Assembly (NCBI RefSeq): GCF_001421565.1
Contig: NZ_LMKQ01000001.1
Coordinates: forward strand, 1,425,651-1,489,650
Source of the DNA: Agromyces sp. Leaf222
Lineage (GTDB): Bacteria; Actinomycetota; Actinomycetes; Actinomycetales; Microbacteriaceae
Direction: 5' to 3'
Length of the DNA stretch: 64,000 bases
Shown here: positions 60,521 through 64,000 of the stretch, one piece after another
How positions within the stretch are numbered: position 1 is the first letter of the stretch
How the letters are laid out: each line of letters begins with the position of its first letter
The notes under the pieces: generated by a model
The model's input: only the letters and a program-made list of their open reading frames with translations
Databases searched by the model: none
Told to the model about the DNA's origin: nothing
Made by a program: the position numbers and the translations under genes

Positions 60521-60575
60521 GCGCTCACAGACCATGTCTGCGCATGTCAGCGCCGCGACAGCGCCGTGTGAGCGC
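60521..60575. promoter_or_regulatory. Candidate operator region of the ABC exporter
   Basis: GCGCTCACA (60521-60529) and TGTGAGCGC (60567-60575) form a perfect 9-bp inverted repeat. A smaller palindrome, CAGAC-CAT-GTCTG (60528-60540), overlaps its left arm. They lie 20-75 nt before the exporter start, where a repressor site would be expected. Confidence 0.45.
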
Positions 60576-60595
60576 CGGCGCGGAGCATGGTCGAC

Positions 60596-61617
<1,022 letters not shown>

Positions 61618-61621
<4 letters not shown>

Positions 61622-62460
61622 CCACCACGCTTTCGCCGAAGGCGACCACCGCGTCGCCGATCACCCCGGGCGTCGAGCGTTCGCTCAGGAACCGCGTCTC
61701 CATCCCCGAGACGATCTCGCACACGTTCACGATGGCCTACCGCGGCCTGCTGAAGATCAAGCGCACGCCGGAGCAGCTGTTCGACGTGACCCTGCAGCCG
61801 ATCATCTTCACCCTGATGTTCACGTACATCTTCGGCGGCGCCATCGCCGGCGACGTGCAGAGCTACCTGCCGATCATCATCCCGGGCATCCTGGTGCAGA
61901 CCGTGATCACGACGTCGATCGTCACCGGCACGCAGTTGCGCGAGGACATGGACAAGGGCGTGTTCGACCGGTTCCGTTCGCTTCCCATCGCCCGCATCGC
62001 GCCGCTCTCGGGTGCGCTGCTCGCCGACACCGTGCGCTACCTCATCGCGACGACGCTCACCATCACCATGGGCGTCATCATGGGGCTCAGGCCGGAGGGC
62101 GGGCTCGGCGGCGTCGTCGGCGGCGCCGTGCTCGTGATCGCCTGCTCGTGGGCGATCAGCTGGATCTTCGCCTTCTTCGGCGTGATCGCGCGCACCGCCT
62201 CGAGCGTGCAGGGCATCTCGATGCTCGTGCTGTTCCCCCTGACGTTCCTCTCGAACGCCTTCGTGCCGGCCGACACCATGCCCGACTGGCTGCAGTGGTT
62301 CGTGGACATCAACCCGGTCTCGCACCTCGTCACCGCGGTGCGCGAGCTCTTCGACGCCGGCACGTTCGGCGGCGACGCCTGGCTCTCGCTCCTCGGCGCG
62401 GCCGTCATCGTCGCGGTCTTCGCGCCGCTCACCGTGAAGGCGTACATGCGCAAGGCGTGA
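61618..62460 (+). CDS. ABC transporter permease, DrrB type
   Basis: 280-residue ABC-2 membrane protein with six hydrophobic segments, partner of the preceding ATPase. Family features include RTPEQLFDVTLQPIIFTLMFTYIFGGAI and the late ANAFVPADTMP-like segment SNAFVPADTMPDWLQWFVDINPVSHLVTAVREL. Start overlaps the ATPase stop by 4 nt. Substrate unknown; resistance or secretion of a self-made compound are both possible. The next gene, convergent, is a large regulator that may control the pair. Confidence 0.93.
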
Positions 62461-62487
62461 CGCCAGTGCAGGCCGAGGTCGGCGCCG

Positions 62488-63999
62488 TCACACCCCGGGA
62501 ACGGGCTCCGCGATCAACGCGCGAGCCCGTTCCGTGCGTTCGGTGTTCGAGAGCACGGATGCCGCGGCGCGCGCCGTGGCGAGGCGCTCGGCGCCCGCGT
62601 GCTCGGCGATGACCGCGGCGATGTTCTCGAGGCGCAGCGCGGGCAGGTCCTGCCGCGAGTGCAGCACCTCGGCGAGCGCGAACGACTCGACGGCTCGATC
62701 CGACAGCGACGGATGCCGCACCGCCCACGCGCTCCAGCCGGCGGCGACCGTGCCGAGCACCGGGCGATCCGTGAAGACGTCGCCTCGAACGCGCAGCGCC
62801 GCGACCGCTCGCCGCCGCATGAGCTCGGCCCACTCCGCGAGGGCGGGCTCCGGCCAGCCGGACTGCACGCCGCCCGCGACGACCGCGGCGAGCGCGATCT
62901 GGTACCACGGCGACGATCGCTGGCGCCCTTGCGCGAACTGCGCGATCACCTCGGGCGCCCGCGCGAACGCGAGCGCGGTCTCGCCACGGAGTCGGGCGAC
63001 CTCGACGAGTCCGAGCCTGGCCGTCATCGCGTGCGGGATCCCGTCGCTCGTGACGCGGTCGTCGGCCGCCTGCGCCACGAGCCGTTCCTCGGCCTCGTCG
63101 AGCCGGCCGGCGGAGATCAGGTGGCTCGTGATCATCCAGTCGATCTGCATCAGGTCCTGCGTCGCCTCGAGCCGCACCATGCCGGCGCGCGCCTCGGTCG
63201 CCCATTCGAGCGCCTCGTCGGAAGCCCCGCGCTGGCCGGCGAGCTCGGCGAGCATGAGGGCGGACATCGCGGAGGCCCACGCGTCGCCGACCTGCTCGGC
63301 GAGGAGATGCGTGCGCAGGGCGTACTCTGCGGCCTGGCCCGGTTCGCCCTCGTTCTCGGTGAACTGCGATTGCAGGATGTTGGCGAGCAGGGCGGTCTCG
63401 GGGTCGTCGGACTCGGTCATCGCGGCGATCAGGCGGCCGGCCAGCTCGAAGTCGGGCATCGCGAGGAGGAACTGCGTGATCGCGTCGATCCACGGCGCTC
63501 GCGCGAGCCCGAGCTTCGCGACGGCGCGCAGCCGGGCGAGGGCGCGAAGGCCGACGGGCGTGTCCGCGGCGAAGTTCGTGCCGGCGATGAGGATCAGGCC
63601 GAGCGTCGCCGCCTCGCTCGTCGCGGCATCCGGTCGCGTGCCCCTGGTCGCCTCGAGCACGGCGTCGCTGAGGCCGAGGATCTCGGAGTGGGCGCTCCTG
63701 ACGGTCCAGAAGTAGCCGAGCGTCGCGAACACCGAGGTGACGGTGGGGGCGTCGCGGCGCTCGATCGCCCGGCGGAGCACGGCGACGAGGTTGTCCTGCT
63801 CGATCGCGATCGACGCGAAGGTGCGCAACTGGGCCGGCCCTCGCACATGCGCGAGCGCGCGTCGGGAGAACGCCGAGGCCCAGTCGGCCATCGCCGCGGC
63901 GACGTCGTCGCGCTCCTCGGGTGCGAGCCGCAGCTGCCCGAACTCGCGCACGGTCTCGAGCATGCGGAACCGCGGCTGCCCGAGCGCGTCGTCGGCCAC
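62488..63999 (-). CDS. C-terminal part of a large AfsR/LuxR-type regulator (cut by window end)
   Basis: Only the last about 500 residues are visible; the gene continues past the window edge. The region is helical and TPR-like, and begins with PRFRMLETVREFGQLRLAPEERDDV, a pattern (FRMLETVREF) found after the NB-ARC ATPase domain of actinobacterial BTAD/SARP and AfsR-like or LuxR regulators. The DNA-binding and ATPase domains would lie beyond 64000. It converges on the ABC exporter genes (27-nt gap). Regulation of the exporter is a guess from proximity. Confidence 0.75.
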   Translation of the reverse strand: MADDALGQPRFRMLETVREFGQLRLAPEERDDVAAAMADWASAFSRRALAHVRGPAQLRTFASIAIEQDNLVAVLRRAIERRDAPTVTSVFATLGYFWTVRSAHSEILGLSDAVLEATRGTRPDAATSEAATLGLILIAGTNFAADTPVGLRALARLRAVAKLGLARAPWIDAITQFLLAMPDFELAGRLIAAMTESDDPETALLANILQSQFTENEGEPGQAAEYALRTHLLAEQVGDAWASAMSALMLAELAGQRGASDEALEWATEARAGMVRLEATQDLMQIDWMITSHLISAGRLDEAEERLVAQAADDRVTSDGIPHAMTARLGLVEVARLRGETALAFARAPEVIAQFAQGRQRSSPWYQIALAAVVAGGVQSGWPEPALAEWAELMRRRAVAALRVRGDVFTDRPVLGTVAAGWSAWAVRHPSLSDRAVESFALAEVLHSRQDLPALRLENIAAVIAEHAGAERLATARAAASVLSNTERTERARALIAEPVPGV

Positions 64000-64000
64000 G

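Overview
The window is a stretch of chromosome from a high-GC actinobacterium (roughly 70% GC by eye, GC-rich third codon positions). Gene content and style point to the family Microbacteriaceae, perhaps near Agromyces; the genus is a guess. Supporting signs are an IdeR-type iron regulator, a DUF3027/cold-shock pair, an mscL-FmdB-cyclo-ligase-galU-rimJ block like that of mycobacteria, a very frequent GCGGCATCCG word, and many genes that appear to be translated from leaderless mRNAs. I see no prophage, transposase, CRISPR array or integrative element; it reads as ordinary vertically inherited chromosome.

Layout. 1-5.5 kb: cold-shock protein, DUF3027, DUF2530, serC, ideR, a secreted NlpC/P60 hydrolase with a clear promoter and long leader, and an HNH protein. 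5.7-12.2 kb: small membrane protein, a Dcu-type dicarboxylate transporter followed by an M20 dipeptidase, a second secreted cell-wall hydrolase (CHAP), a 32-residue micropeptide with its own promoter and Shine-Dalgarno, a beta-propeller lactonase and a membrane protein. 12.2-16.5 kb: tRNA-Arg(CCT), ATP-dependent DNA ligase, divergent Lrp regulator/alanine dehydrogenase, and a rhodanese plus CstR-like persulfide sensor with a visible operator. 16.6-25 kb: a very large SF1-helicase-like protein with degenerate catalytic motifs, the mscL-to-galU block, and tRNA-Ala(CGC) with a strong terminator. 25-40 kb: three MFS transporters, AlkD-like repair protein, M20 peptidase, oxidoreductases, a K+/H+ antiporter with its RCK-type regulator, alanyl-tRNA editing protein, acyl-CoA dehydrogenase and DUF4349 lipoprotein. 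40-51.4 kb: HrpA helicase, aldo/keto reductase, YyaL-type thioredoxin-domain protein, macrodomain protein, DUF3054, PnuC and a methyltransferase. 51.5-64 kb: a large secreted protein with eight Ig-like repeats (the last six at an exact 255-bp period), a J-domain/NERD fusion, M18 aminopeptidase, rhodanese, L-serine dehydratase, secreted ThuA-domain protein, a DrrAB-type ABC exporter and the cut-off end of a large transcriptional regulator.

How the genes fit together. Much is housekeeping: serine synthesis (serC) and degradation (sdaA), alanine catabolism under Lrp control, peptide and dicarboxylate use, NMN uptake (pnuC), UDP-glucose supply (galU), osmotic protection (mscL, antiporter) and cell-wall remodelling (NlpC/P60, CHAP). 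The most distinctive points are the CstR-like/rhodanese switch beside the degenerate helicase-like protein, the orphan micropeptide, an octamer microsatellite upstream of the macrodomain gene, and the repeated pattern of -10 boxes placed 6-7 nt before start codons.
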